This document shows positions 19,049-28,830 of a DNA stretch of 32,536 bases, piece after piece. The stretch is from Candidatus Altimarinota bacterium (GTDB taxonomy: Bacteria > Patescibacteriota > Gracilibacteria > BD1-5 > UBA2023). Position numbers and translations under genes: made by a program. The stretch lies in NCBI GenBank assembly GCA_028277205.1, contig JANQGT010000015.1, positions 1 to 32,536 on the forward strand, written 5' to 3'. The notes under the pieces are model-generated. The model was not told where the DNA came from. It was given only the letters and a program-made list of their open reading frames with translations, and did no database searches. Within the stretch, counting starts at the first letter, position 1. The number at the start of each line of letters is the position of its first letter.

Positions 19049-19780
19049 TTAGGAAACAGTCACATAGGTGCCGCGCATCCCAGAGTCTCCGATATGACGG
19101 ATATCGCCGATATCACAGACAAAGAGCGGGAGTTGCTCCTCTTTCGCGAGGGCAATGGCGGTGCCATCCATGACGCGCAGTCCTCGCGAGAGCGTCTCAT
19201 CGAGAGTGATCGTCTCGTATCGGATGGCGTCGGGATGCTTTTTCGGATCTTTATCGTATACACCGTCGACGGTCGTCGCCTTGACGGCGTAGTCGCAGTC
19301 GAGCTCCAGCGCTCGCAATACTGCGGTCGAATCAGTCGTGTAATACGCATGACCGATGCCCCCCACGGTGATGACGACCCGACCAGACGAGAGAGACTCC
19401 AGCGCGTGCGTCCGGACAAACGGATCGAGCATATGCTCGACTTCGAGTGCCGAAAAGATCTGTACGGGACATCACTGCGCCCCGAGAGCGTCCGCGAATG
19501 CGATACCATTCATCATCGTCGCGAGCATTCAGAGAAAATCGGCATTTTCCCGCGTAAATCATTTCGCGGCGTCCGACACTCCCCGAAAGATATTTCCCCC
19601 GCCGATGACGATGACGAGCTCTATCTCCCGCTGCCTCAGTACCAAAATGTCTCATACCAGCTTTTCCAGAAACGCCGAGTCGATACCGTATCCTTTCGAT
19701 CCCTGGAGCGCCTCGCCCGAGAGCTTTACGAGGATACGCTTTGGATTTTGAAAATATGTCCGAGCCGAGTCGATATCCAT
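19049..19780 (-). CDS. pyrH: UMP kinase
   Basis: A 243-residue bacterial UMP kinase (amino acid kinase fold) that makes UDP from UMP. Motifs: [11 protein letters not shown], the ATP/UMP loop [52 protein letters not shown], and [13 protein letters not shown]. Four UGA codons occur, including the invariant Gly of GMLAT. The ORF track holds only the C-terminal half (from 19432). It sits 11 nt after the HTH membrane gene, likely in the same transcript. Stop TAA. Confidence 0.95.
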
Positions 19781-19791
19781 GGATGATCATA

Positions 19792-20340
19792 TTATAGAGT
19801 GAAAAACCAAACCGTCGCGAGCGCTGCAAGCAGTAGTGTCATCACGAAAACGAGTGCGAGATTGAGCACTCTGTCAGACGACGCGAGACGCTCCAGCGAG
19901 ACGATGTGCGTACGCAGTTGCTTTGTCTCCTCCTCTATTCGAGTCTTCGAGCTTTCGAGCAGATATGCCGTTTTTTTGTGCTCGGCGATCGGGATGGACT
20001 CCTGCAGCCGACTTTCGAGCTTTCCGATTTGATACGCGAGTTCTTTGAGCGTTTCGTCTTTTTTGGCGAGCTGCGTCTTTGCCTCCTCGTAGAGGCTCTG
20101 ATACCGCGCCTCCTGGAGGGTTCGCAGTGTCATGTCGGACTCTGCGGGACGAGGCTTTGAGACGATCGTGACTTCTTCTTGGATGCCTCCGTGTTTCATA
20201 CGATCGATATCGTTTTTATGCAGATAGATGATCTTCCCCTCTTTTTTCATCCGGATTTTTCCGAGACGGACATACCGGTCGATCGTCCTCACAGAGACAT
20301 TGAGCTCGAGAGCGGCGTCATTTCTCGTGACGGTGTACAT
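19792..20340 (-). CDS. HTH / coiled-coil / C-terminal membrane-anchor protein
   Basis: A 182-residue protein in three parts. Residues 1-52 form a MerR/excisionase-type helix-turn-helix (LNVSVRTIDRYVRLGKIRMKK). Residues about 70-155 are a charged coiled coil. Residues about 158-180 form one transmembrane helix (LNLALVFVMTLLLAALA) ending at the C-terminus. The layout predicts a DNA-binding domain tethered to the inner face of the membrane. No known family is named with confidence; it could be a one-component regulator or a chromosome-anchoring factor. It has its own promoter (20365-20392) and precedes pyrH by 11 nt. No UGA; stop TAA. Confidence 0.8.
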   Translation of the reverse strand: MYTVTRNDAALELNVSVRTIDRYVRLGKIRMKKEGKIIYLHKNDIDRMKHGGIQEEVTIVSKPRPAESDMTLRTLQEARYQSLYEEAKTQLAKKDETLKELAYQIGKLESRLQESIPIAEHKKTAYLLESSKTRIEEETKQLRTHIVSLERLASSDRVLNLALVFVMTLLLAALATVWFFTL

Positions 20341-20364
20341 ACGCTTTGGAGGAGTGGAGCAAAA

Positions 20365-20392
20365 ATTGTACGCGCAAAGGGAGAAAAAGCAA
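20365..20392 (-). promoter_or_regulatory. Promoter of the HTH membrane gene (and pyrH)
   Basis: Minus strand: TTGCTT, 16 nt, TACAAT, ending 24 nt before the ATG at 20340. Confidence 0.5.
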
Positions 20393-20399
20393 ATGCAGC

Positions 20400-20591
20400 C
20401 TATACAAAAAGCTCTGTATCCATGTCGTCGTCTGCGGATTTTTTTGCCTGAGACTGCTCCAGTTTTTCCCGCTCTCGGAGAGGTTTGAGATTTTTACTTG
20501 CTTGCGCATAGCGCTTTTCCAGCTCTCGGAGCTGTTTTTTCGAGAGGGGTTTTGGCGGGTGACGAGGCGGTGTATAGTCTCCGATTCCCAT
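20400..20591 (-). CDS. Small charged protein of unknown function (63 aa)
   Basis: Sixty-three residues with a Pro-rich start (YTPPRHPPKP), a basic helix rich in Lys/Arg/Glu (SKKQLRELEKRYAQASKN), and an acidic end (DDDMDTELFV). It is soluble, with no motif. The gene starts 18 nt after the FISUMP-like gene and ends in TAG. A 16-nt palindrome fills the gap before it. No family recognised. Confidence 0.6.
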   Translation of the reverse strand: MGIGDYTPPRHPPKPLSKKQLRELEKRYAQASKNLKPLREREKLEQSQAKKSADDDMDTELFV

Positions 20592-20593
20592 GA

Positions 20594-20609
20594 TTTTTCA
20601 CGTGAAAAA
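20594..20609. repeat. Perfect 16-nt palindrome TTTTTCACGTGAAAAA
   Basis: It occupies nearly the whole 18-nt gap between the FISUMP-like gene and the 63-residue gene. With no loop it is a poor hairpin, so a protein-binding site is more likely than a terminator. Confidence 0.6.
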
Positions 20610-21662
20610 CTACTCCGAGACATCTCGTATGCAGCGGACGGATAGCGCTGTATTTTCATCGGTATAGCCTGTGCGGATCCGGCTCGCATTGTCCAGATCA
20701 TAGTATCTGGTAAATCGGACATACCCGTCCGAGGCATAGTAGTACGCAAATCGATCATCATAGCGCAGAGAGTCGGGAATATTTTTTTCAGAGCGCGACG
20801 GAGTTTTATCCTTTGGCGGATAGTCGGGAGCGACGACTCCGCGATAGTCACCCCCTGCATACTGCAGATCCAGACGGATAAAAAGCCGCTGAAATATTCG
20901 CCATTCCTCCTCATGCGAGATCGAGTCCAAAATATCGTACTCGTATTCAAAGGGTTCGCGATCAATCTCGAGCGAGCGCTCCCATTCGAGGGCGGTCGGT
21001 ACTCGATAGTCTGCAGGGCAAATATGCTCGAGTGAAGAATCTCTCTCATGCAGGTCCTCGATATCGCACGATGCCCATACGATATCGGCTATGATGATGT
21101 CATCTGATTTGCATCCCGGCATTTTCGTCGGGACGTACTCGCATGCTGACCAGCCATCGTCCGCCCAGGTTTGCATTCAGTTTTTTTCATCTGACAGCGT
21201 GCACTCGCGCTCATCCGGTATGCACGACCAGCTTGATCACTGGTATTGCGCGTGTTCTTTTGCATCACAGTCGGGAGGTGTGGGACGATTGCCCGATACC
21301 GAGACACTCGAGATGGAGGCGTCCGACGCCGACCGGGATGCGGACTCGTCATCTTTGCTCGTCTCGTCGATTGGGATGCGTGTATTGTAGTCTCTATCCA
21401 GCGCCCACTCCTCACGTGCCCGAGGATCAGAAAAATGCCCGATCAGCTGCGCGAGCACCGCTTTTTTTCGTGTGTCCTCCATCGTAGCATGCAGGCGCGC
21501 GAGCGCCACGATCATCGTCTCTACCGATACGCCCTGCTCCGCCATGATCTCCTCGATTCGCTGGACTGTCGTATCAAAGAGGCGAGTATCCTCCGACGCG
21601 GATGCGAGTATGCCCGAGAATACCGAGACTATGAGCAAAAAGAAGATGCAAACGCGTCGCAT
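20610..21662 (-). CDS. Secreted protein with FISUMP-like C-terminal domain
   Basis: A 350-residue exported protein built from two ORF-track pieces joined by UGA codons (QYQGSSW, EKNGMQT). The signal peptide is MRRVCIFFLLIVSVFSGILASA. A helical region follows (about 30-85), then a Ser/Asp-rich linker. A Cys-containing C-terminal domain has CPADYRVPTALEWERSL and ends TALSVRCIRD. That pair of motifs matches the Fibrobacter major paralogous (FISUMP) domain, usually surface-exposed and of unknown function. Stop TAG. It lies 11 nt after another secreted-protein gene and shares its N-terminal layout. Confidence 0.8.
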
Positions 21663-21673
21663 GAAAAAAAAGA

Positions 21674-22849
21674 TTAGCGGGCGGAAAATGTCCGAGGCTC
21701 GCCGATATATCCCGCGGACTGCTCTGGAAATCGAAAATCTCCGAAGTAGTCCGCCGAGTTATCAGAGTGATCTCCCGCCTCCTGCCCGGACCAGACGATA
21801 CCGGCATGTCCCGGACTCTGGTCGGAGACTGTCCCTCACGCCTCGTCGGGCATCCCGGTGCGATGTGTGGTCGATAGTGCCGGGATGCCAAATGTCAGCG
21901 AATCCCCACCTGAGACCGAGTCAATTTCAGCCTCGAGGAGAAAATTGGTACTGGAGGAATCGAGGATGATCCGCCGGGAAATATCTATGACGAGAAAGAG
22001 TCGCCCCCGGGATTCGACTGCAAAATACCGGAGTCCGTTTGCGGCGTCGGCGTCCAGTCCATTCACACGCAGTCGAAACCGGGAAATTTCCCGGGTCGAA
22101 TCATCCGCATTGTAAAATACATTTGAAAATTCGGTCGCATCGCCGAGTGCGTCATAGTTTGCGGTGTCGAGCGGTTTTCCTCAGATCGTCCCGGAAATCT
22201 CTATGACGATCCGCCGAAGCGATGCATATCCCTCGCTCGATCGCAGAGAAAACTGATAGAGATCCTGCTCTCAAAAGGAAAGACTCCGAGTCTCATCGGG
22301 AACGGTGATCACGATCGGATCCGAGCGCATACACTCATCACCCGAGCCGACGAGTCCGCGTCCGCACTCCCCTGTCTCGGAGACATTTTCGTCTTCTGGA
22401 GTCTCATCGTCTGTCTGCGGTGTATCCGCCTCATCATCCTCGGATCCCTCATCTGCGGTGTCCTCTTCGGAGTCGGTGTTTTTCGCATCGACCTCGTCAT
22501 TCGCATCGTCAGTGGTACTATCATCGACAGTATCCTCATCATCAAAATCCGGACGACCGGCGCCTGCCGGATACTCGGTCGCGAGAGGATTTTGCACAAA
22601 GAAAATAATGCGCGGCACGACCGTCTGCACGCGCGAGTGATCCGGATATTTCCGGGCGAGATGCTGGAGCGACTCCACGGCATGCCGGCGATAGCGGTCG
22701 CCGTACCGGTCTGTTTTTTCGCGGATGAGCTCTACGACCCGGTCTACCACCTCCTGATCCCGGATAGTGATGGCGGATACCGGGGAGAGCAGTGTCGACA
22801 GTGTGATGATCGTGGTGAGCACGAGTATGAAAAACCGGGTCATAAGCAT
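21674..22849 (-). CDS. Secreted protein with acidic linker and beta-rich C-terminal half (391 aa)
   Basis: Signal peptide MLMTRFFILVLTTIITLSTLLSPVSA. A helical domain follows (to about residue 85), then a 60-residue Asp/Glu/Thr-rich linker (VDDSTTDDANDEVDAKNTDS). A short Cys pair (GECGRGL...GDECM) comes next, then a beta-strand-rich half with phrases such as RLFLVIDISRRIILDSSS. Three UGA codons join the fragments; stop TAA. The second half may be a beta-sandwich surface module, but no family is named. ATG 22843 is an alternative start. It sits between the sugar transferase and the FISUMP-like gene, suggesting a surface-structure operon. Confidence 0.75.
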
Positions 22850-22867
22850 GATTTTAGGATGCGGTCA

Positions 22868-24337
22868 TTATATCCCCTTTCGATGAAAGACAACCCCGAA
22901 TGTCCGTAAAAGAATTTTTATATCGAGGTACATCGTCCAGTTTTCTATGTAGTAAATGTCGAGGCGCGCCTCTTCGTCAAAGGAATTGTCGTCGCGTCCG
23001 TGGATCTGCGCCATGCCCGTGATACCGGGTTTGAAAGTAAAAACCCGGCGTTGTGGCTCCGTATATTGCTCCACTTCGCGGGGCTGGTGCGGACGCGGTC
23101 CGACGAGGCTCATATCACCCCGAAGCACATTCCAAAATTGCGGCAGCTCGTCCAGCGAGTATCGCTCGATAAAGGCGCCAACCCGGGTTTTTCTCGGGTC
23201 GTCTTTCACTTTGTACACTGCACCGGGGCGTTTGGATTGCTTGGCGATCAGCTCTTTTTCATACTGCAGTCCGGCATCCTCTTCGGGCTTGACACCGTAC
23301 GCATCTTTTACGCAGTATTCCCAGCGGATATAGCGAAATTTATACAAAAAAAACTCCCGACCGTTTTTTCCCACGCGCCGATTTGTATAGATAGCGGGAG
23401 CATTTGGCTCTTCACGCTTGATCACTAGGGCGATGACGAGCATGGGCAGGGCGAATACGATGAGTCAGACGATACTTCCCACGATGTCAAAAAGACGCTT
23501 GACAATGCGTTCCCACGGACGCATACCGATACTTTGGATTTCCATGAATGGATGCTTTCCGAGAAATGTCAGCTCGGTATTTGATTTTTCCGCCTCGAAA
23601 AGATTTGTGGCGTACCGGTACGCCACACCGTAAATCCGGGAATACTCAAAGACTGTATGCACCTCCTCTCGGGAAAAACCGGTATGCACGACGACGATAT
23701 CGTCGATCTGCCCGGTTTTCAGCAGATGGATCACGGACTCGGCACCGCCGACATACGACAGATCGACCTCGGAAATTTCGCATTCATTTGCATATCAGAC
23801 GATGTGAGCGTGCTCCAGGCTCTCAAGCACCTCCAGAATACCGGGCTCATCCCGGGACAAAAGCAGCAAAAAATTTCGAGGCGAAAGCCAACCGCGTAAG
23901 AGCAAATGTCGATGCAGTATCTCCAGGATCAGCCGAGTCATCTCGATGCCGATCCATGACAGCACAAACGCCATGAGGATGATGAGACGGGGAATCTCCG
24001 TCGTGTAGACATAGCCATTGCCGAGATATACGAGCGCCACGAAAAATAAAAACGCGTAAAACGCAGCAGATATCGAGCGCATCGTCCCCTCCTCGCGCGC
24101 ATCCAGCGGACGCACCGCGTATCGCCCGGAAAAAATCGCGACAAGCAAATACACGACCGCACCCGCGAGTGCAAACCACGCAAGCGCATCCGGGGGAATC
24201 GACTGCGGAGGAATGCCAAACGTCGCCTCGAAAAAGCGAAACGACCGCAGCTCCGACGCCACGAAAAACGCCATGTATACGAGACCGAAATCGATCGGGG
24301 GGCGCAGCGCGGTAAAGATGATCTCGTGGCGTTTCAC
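22868..24337 (-). CDS. Polyprenyl-phosphate sugar-phosphate transferase (WbaP/CapM type)
   Basis: A 489-residue initiating enzyme for surface polysaccharide. It transfers a sugar-1-phosphate from a nucleotide sugar to undecaprenyl phosphate. Four N-terminal membrane helices and a CoA-binding-like middle domain precede a re-entrant hydrophobic stretch (LFDIVGSIVGLIVFALPML, containing a UGA). The catalytic domain contains YSLDELPQFWNVLRGDMSL, VGPRP and FKPGITGMAQIHGR. Two UGA codons; stop TAA. I choose GTG at 24337 because VKRHEIIFTAL matches the family's start and follows the promoter; the ORF-track ATG (24397) is upstream of it. Confidence 0.9.
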
Positions 24338-24345
24338 GGTGGAAT

Positions 24346-24373
24346 TTGGCAAATGGTGTTTCCTGGGTAGTAT
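24346..24373 (+). promoter_or_regulatory. Promoter of the LemA-like gene
   Basis: TTGGCA, 16 nt, TAGTAT, about 30 nt before the ATG. Its -10 overlaps the -10 of the opposing promoter. Confidence 0.5.
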
Positions 24374-24396
24374 AGTCAGGCTTGCTCTTTTTGCCA
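24369..24396 (-). promoter_or_regulatory. Promoter of the sugar transferase gene
   Basis: Minus strand: TGGCAA, 16 nt, TATACT, about 30 nt before the GTG at 24337. The -35 is imperfect; the -10 is shared with the opposite promoter. Confidence 0.4.
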
Positions 24397-24402
24397 TACT
24401 GT

Positions 24403-24921
24403 ATGGATATTTTTGTCGGTTTTGGTCTCGCGATCCTCGCGCTCATACTGCTGTTTCTCGTGTTTGTCCTCATAAAAATGTTTTTGATTGCGAGCGCGCT
24501 TTCGATTCATGAGCGTCAGGTGCTCGACTTTTTTGATCAAAAGATCAATAAGATTCCTGCACTCATCGAGAGTATCCGGCGCTACTCGGACGTCCCGCAG
24601 GCATTTGAGGCGGTACTCTCGGTATACGAACGCGCCATCATGCTGGAGACAGACGACCTCTACGCCATTCTCGAATCAAACGCCCGTTTGACCGAGGAGA
24701 TCCGATTTTTACTGAAATTCACGACACGTATTCCGGATCTCCAACGGGACGGTGATTTTCTGGCATTTCGAAATTCGCTCGTGCTCTATGAGCAGTCCAT
24801 CGAGCGAGAGCTTCGTATGATAGAGACGCTCATCGCCCGATTCAATCGTCTGAAAAACCTCAAAAATTGGACGGTGTTCGGACTGTTTATCCCCATATCG
24901 GAGCGTCCCGCTATCGCCTAA
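24403..24921 (+). CDS. LemA-like membrane-anchored protein
   Basis: A 172-residue protein. One N-terminal transmembrane helix (GLAILALILLFLVFVLIKM) is followed by an all-helical domain. Phrases such as NKIPALIESIRRY, SNARLTEEIRFLL and a late RFNRLKNLKNWTVFGLFIP parallel the LemA family pattern. LemA proteins form an elongated helical bundle of unknown function. The match is by pattern only, hence moderate certainty. No UGA. I take the ATG at 24403 rather than 24382 so that the helix starts near the N-terminus. Its TAA overlaps the cysS TAG in one CTAA. Confidence 0.65.
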   Translation: MDIFVGFGLAILALILLFLVFVLIKMFLIASALSIHERQVLDFFDQKINKIPALIESIRRYSDVPQAFEAVLSVYERAIMLETDDLYAILESNARLTEEIRFLLKFTTRIPDLQRDGDFLAFRNSLVLYEQSIERELRMIETLIARFNRLKNLKNWTVFGLFIPISERPAIA

Positions 24922-26366
24922 ATCGGCTCGACGCGCGTCCCCGATCGATCGTCGATGACCCGGTAGCCGCGTGCGGTGATTTCATCGCGCAGGGCATCCG
25001 ATCGCGCGAAGTCTTTTTCGCCTCGTGCGCTATCGCGCCGCCTCGCAAGATCGAGGATCTCCTCGGGGATCTCTACAGCATCCAAAAGAGAAAAATCGAA
25101 TATACCAAAGACAGCATCGACCGAGCGCAGAAAATCAAGCACAGCACGCTTTTCTCCGGACTGAAGTCTCCGGGCGTCGATTTCCACATTCAAAAATCGG
25201 ACAAACTCATGGACGACCGAGAGCGCCTCGGGAGTGGCGATATCATCCTCCAGTGTCGCGACAAATCGCCCCATCGCGTCCTGCACCGCATCGCGAAATT
25301 CCGAGCGTACGCCCTCTGTCTCAGGAGTATAGGCACCGAGTCGTCGTACCGCCTCGTCAAATCCCGAGAGCGTCGAGACACTGGCGCGCACACGGTCAAA
25401 TGTGAAATTGAACGGCTCGCGGTAGCGCGTCTCTATGACCATGAGCCGAAACGCCCGGCAGATATTTCGCTCGCCGACGTCGGCGAGCTTTGCAAACAAA
25501 TCGCGCAGCGTGTAGAAATTTCCAGCGGATTTCGACATTTTTTTGCCATCTACGAGCAGATGGGCACTATGTATCCAGTATCGCGCGAATTGTTTTCCCG
25601 TATACGCCTCTGTCTGTGCGATTTCATTTTGGTGATGGGGAAATACCAGATCAACTCCACCGAAATGAATATCGATTTCACTCTCGAAAAAATGCTCATT
25701 GACCGCGGAGCACTCTATATGCCAGCCTGGTCGTCCCGGCACCGAGACAGTCTTGCCGTCTATCGTAAACTCGAGGTGCCAGACATTGTCGCCATCCTCT
25801 TCGGGCTCATATCATTTCCAGAGAGCGAAGTCTCCTATGGATTCTTTTTCATACTCGTCGGCGTGAACTCGCACGCCCGCATGCATGTGCTCCGGATTGA
25901 GGCAGGCAAATTTTCCATAGTCGGAAAAATTCGCGATGCGATAGTAGATGCTGCCGTCTGCGAGGTACGCATGTCCCGAGTCGAGCAATGACTGGATCAT
26001 GATACGCATTTCATCGATATAGTCGGTGATGCGGACGATATGATCGGGACGCTCGATACCGAGATGATCGACATCCTCCAGAAATGCCTGCAGGAATTTC
26101 TCGGTAAATTCATGACGTGACTCCCCTGCTTTTTTGCTCTCGCGGATGATTTTATCCTCTATGTCCGTGATATTCATGACGACGTACGTCCCATATCCCA
26201 GAAATCGCAGTGCGCGAAGGATGACATCTTCGGTAACATAGGTTTTCAGATTACCGATTTGCGCATAGTTGTACACGGTCGGTCCGCAGATATAGGCGCG
26301 TACGCGCTTCGGATCTTTTGGGGTGAAATCTTCTTTGGTACGAGTTGCGGTATTGTAGAGTTTCAT
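24918..26366 (-). CDS. cysS: Cysteinyl-tRNA synthetase
   Basis: A 482-residue class I synthetase charging tRNA-Cys. It opens MKLYNTATRTKEDF and has CGPTVYNYAQIGN, in which the usual first His of the HIGH-type motif is Gln. Zinc ligands are visible: Cys in CGPT, Cys in GWHIECSAV, and His/Glu in FPHHQNEIAQTE. The second ATP motif is KKMSKSAGN. One UGA (FALWKGYEPEEDG) joins the two ORF pieces. The helical C-terminus includes the RRDSARGEKDFARSDALRDE region typical of the family. It precedes nothing on its strand: its TAG is nested in the TAA of the LemA-like gene. Confidence 0.95.
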
Positions 26367-26378
26367 GGATGGGAAAAT

Positions 26379-27179
26379 TTAGTGATCGGAAGAGCGCGGG
26401 GAAAATCCCTGCTCGATGTAGATTTTTTCACGCCATGAGGGAATGCAGTCGGATGGGACGAGGAGTGTGACCGTCTCAGTCGATTTTTTGATCGTCAGGG
26501 TGAATGCACCCTCGATCTCGCCTGCCACCAGCCGCGAATCGGTAAAAATCGAAATACGACTTCCTGATCGCCTGGATCCCTCTATGGCGAGCGTACAGCC
26601 GTCGCAGTAGAGTATGGATGACTGACAGATCGGCTCAAACGGATGCAGCGGTACAAATGAAAAAAGCGGCGCGATATGGGGAATGACGCTCGCACCGGCG
26701 GATCGGGCGTACGCGGTAGAGCCGGCGGGCGTCGCTACCAAAAATCCATCACCCCGCAGATCGAGCGATACGTCGCCGAGCGACACCCGAAAGTCGTGAA
26801 TGCTCGACGTCGTGGTACGGACAAAGGAGTCATTGAAAGAAATGTAGTGGTGCGTCTGGTCGTCGATGAGTAGGGTATTATCGAGGAGGGGGTATGATAG
26901 AGACTCAAATGTCGTATCTGCATGGAGCGTTTTCGGATTTTGCAGCAGGTATCATTTTCGTCCGTAGTCGACCCCCAGAAACGGAAGACCGAGGTGATGA
27001 TGCTCATGGATCGCCCGCAGCATCGTGCCGTCTCCGCCGAGTACCACGATCATACGCTCGCCGCGAGCCTCGTACGCTCCGAGCACCGGACCATCCAAAA
27101 ATGCGCGCAATCCCTCTTCTCGATCGAAAACCGACGAGGAATAGCAGACGAGGATATTGCCGCGGGAGAGAGTTTCCAT
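26379..27179 (-). CDS. nadK: NAD kinase
   Basis: A 266-residue enzyme making NADP from NAD. Motifs: VVLGGDGTMLRAI, then FLGVDYGRKGYLL in which a UGA supplies the conserved Gly, and the catalytic-core GDGFLVATPAGSTAYARSAG. Stop TAA. Starts in frame are TTG 27293, ATG 27245, 27239 and 27179. I chose 27179 because it places the first beta strand (NILVCYSS) near the N-terminus and avoids a terminator-like hairpin at 27221-27233; the longer forms remain possible. It lies 12 nt before cysS and is probably co-transcribed with it. Confidence 0.9.
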
Positions 27180-27195
27180 GGTGTCGATGATACGA

Positions 27196-27233
27196 AAAAA
27201 TTCACAAAAAGAAAGAATTTGTCCGTCTCGGAC
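27196..27233 (-). terminator. Possible terminator after ychF
   Basis: Minus strand: GTCCG-AGA-CGGAC, then AAATTCTTTCTTTTTGTG with further T runs. The stem is only 5 bp. The stretch 27234-27331 holds no other recognisable element. Confidence 0.4.
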
Positions 27234-27331
27234 TATCATGAGCATTGTCGCGCGATCGGATACAGGCAATCCATAGGGGAAAATTCTTTGCAAATATCGC
27301 TTTGTATGGCGTGCATGCTCGCTATGCGAAT

Positions 27332-28420
27332 CTACGATCCGATCTTAAAATATACCACGTCCTCATCACCGAGTACGCCGTCTCGTCATTCCAGGCGGAC
27401 TTTTCCCGCTTCGCGCGCTCCTATCCATCCACCGCACGCCAGAAAATCCGCGACCGAGACGACCTCTGCTTTTATAAATTTTTTTTCAAAATCGGTGTGG
27501 ATGACGCCCGCCGCCTCGGCAGCCCGGATGCCCCGGCGTATCGTCCAGGCACGCGCCTCTTTTTCTCCGGCGGTGAAAAAATAGGTGAGCCCGAGTGTCG
27601 AAAACGCCGTACGGATGAGCACATCGGTCGGACTCTCGGAGAGTCCGATATCCGCCAGATACTCCGTCCGCTCGTCGTCTGAAAAATCAAGCATGTCCGC
27701 CTCGAGCTTTGCGGAGACTGCCAGTACGGGAGTATCGGGACGAGTCACGCCGATACGATCTCGCAGTGCGGCTATGCCTTCATCCAGCCTGCTTTCCTCC
27801 ACATTTACCGCGTATAGAAATGGCTTCATGGTCAAAAGATGAAGATCCTTTGCAGACAGTCTTTCTTCTTCGCTTAGATCTGTCTCGCGTGCGAGCTTTC
27901 CGGTATCGAGCGTTTCATGGATTTTCTCATATGCTGACAGTCGTTTTTTCGCATCCGTATCTGCCGATCTCGCGCGTTTTTGCGTGTCTGCGAGCTTTCT
28001 CTCCAGTGTCTGCAGATCGGCGAGGATGAGCTCGGTATTGATGATTTCGAGGTCGCGTGCGCCATCGACCGAGCCTGCGACGTGATGCACGTCCGCATCG
28101 TGAAAATCGCGTACCACCTGTACGATCGCATCGACTTCGCGGATATTCGCGAGAAAGGCATTTCCCCGACCCTCACCCTTGCTTGCGCCCTCCACGAGTC
28201 CGGCGATATCCACGAATTCGACGGCGGCAGGCACGACATGTTCTGACTTTGCGATCTGAGCGAGTCGGTCCAGACGATCATCGCGGACATTCACCCGTCC
28301 GATATTCGGATCGATCGTGCAAAAGGGGAAATTTGCCGCATCGGCGGCATAGGTCTTTGTCAGCGCATTGAAGAGCGTGGATTTACCGACGTTCGGCAGA
28401 CCGACTATACCGATTTTCAT
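27332..28420 (-). CDS. ychF: Ribosome-binding ATPase YchF/OLA1
   Basis: A 362-residue Obg-family P-loop protein. G1 is [14 protein letters not shown]. The switch region is [20 protein letters not shown], and the G4-equivalent is [12 protein letters not shown], the non-GTP-type motif that gives YchF its ATP preference. A coiled insert and a C-terminal TGS domain follow. The ORF track stops at a UGA, but the conserved end is restored as [20 protein letters not shown], close to the family's RLEGKDYIVKDGDV. True stop TAG at 27332. The upstream 145-residue gene overlaps its first 38 nt. Confidence 0.95.
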
Positions 28421-28820
28421 GAGCGTGAAAGCAAGTTATCAGAAAACAGCCAGAATGCGACGGATACTCGTGTATGACGGTGAAAAGCGATCGTCATCGG
28501 ATCCAACAGCCGAATATCCCAGGCAACACACCGAGTAAAAAGCGCACGACTGTAAGAGGGAGAAACCGTGCGGGATTCGCAGTATCCGGATGCACGGCGT
28601 AGAGTCCCGAGCGCGTACGAATGGCGTGAATGCGCGATATCCATCACCCTGCACGCAGGCTCTCGGTATGCAGTGGAGTGTACTCTCGGATGCAGTGGTC
28701 GCGCTTTTGTGCGAAAACTCCGGACTCGATCCAGACGAGCCGACGCCATGGGACGATCCGGCGGGAGGAGGCAGCGTGTTTGAGAAAAAAGCTCCAGATG
28801 TCCCGCTCCTCCGGTCTCAT
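28383..28820 (-). CDS. Hypothetical protein overlapping the start of ychF (145 aa)
   Basis: With UGA as Gly (twice: RAGGWISR, WIRGRSLF) a frame runs from ATG at 28820 to TAA inside ychF. The first half is basic and aromatic (IVPWRRLVWIESGVF), and a hydrophobic segment follows (FLPLTVVRFLLGVLPGIFG). Support: it starts 10 nt after the stop of the preceding small membrane gene, the spacing usual here, and it fills a 400-nt gap. Against: no family, few clear features, and a 38-nt overlap with ychF. It may be a small membrane protein. Confidence 0.5.
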
Positions 28821-28830
28821 GGATAAAAAA

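Noticed and set aside
26922-27584. 220-residue plus-strand ORF
   Set aside because: It runs antisense across nadK and ychF, both firmly identified.
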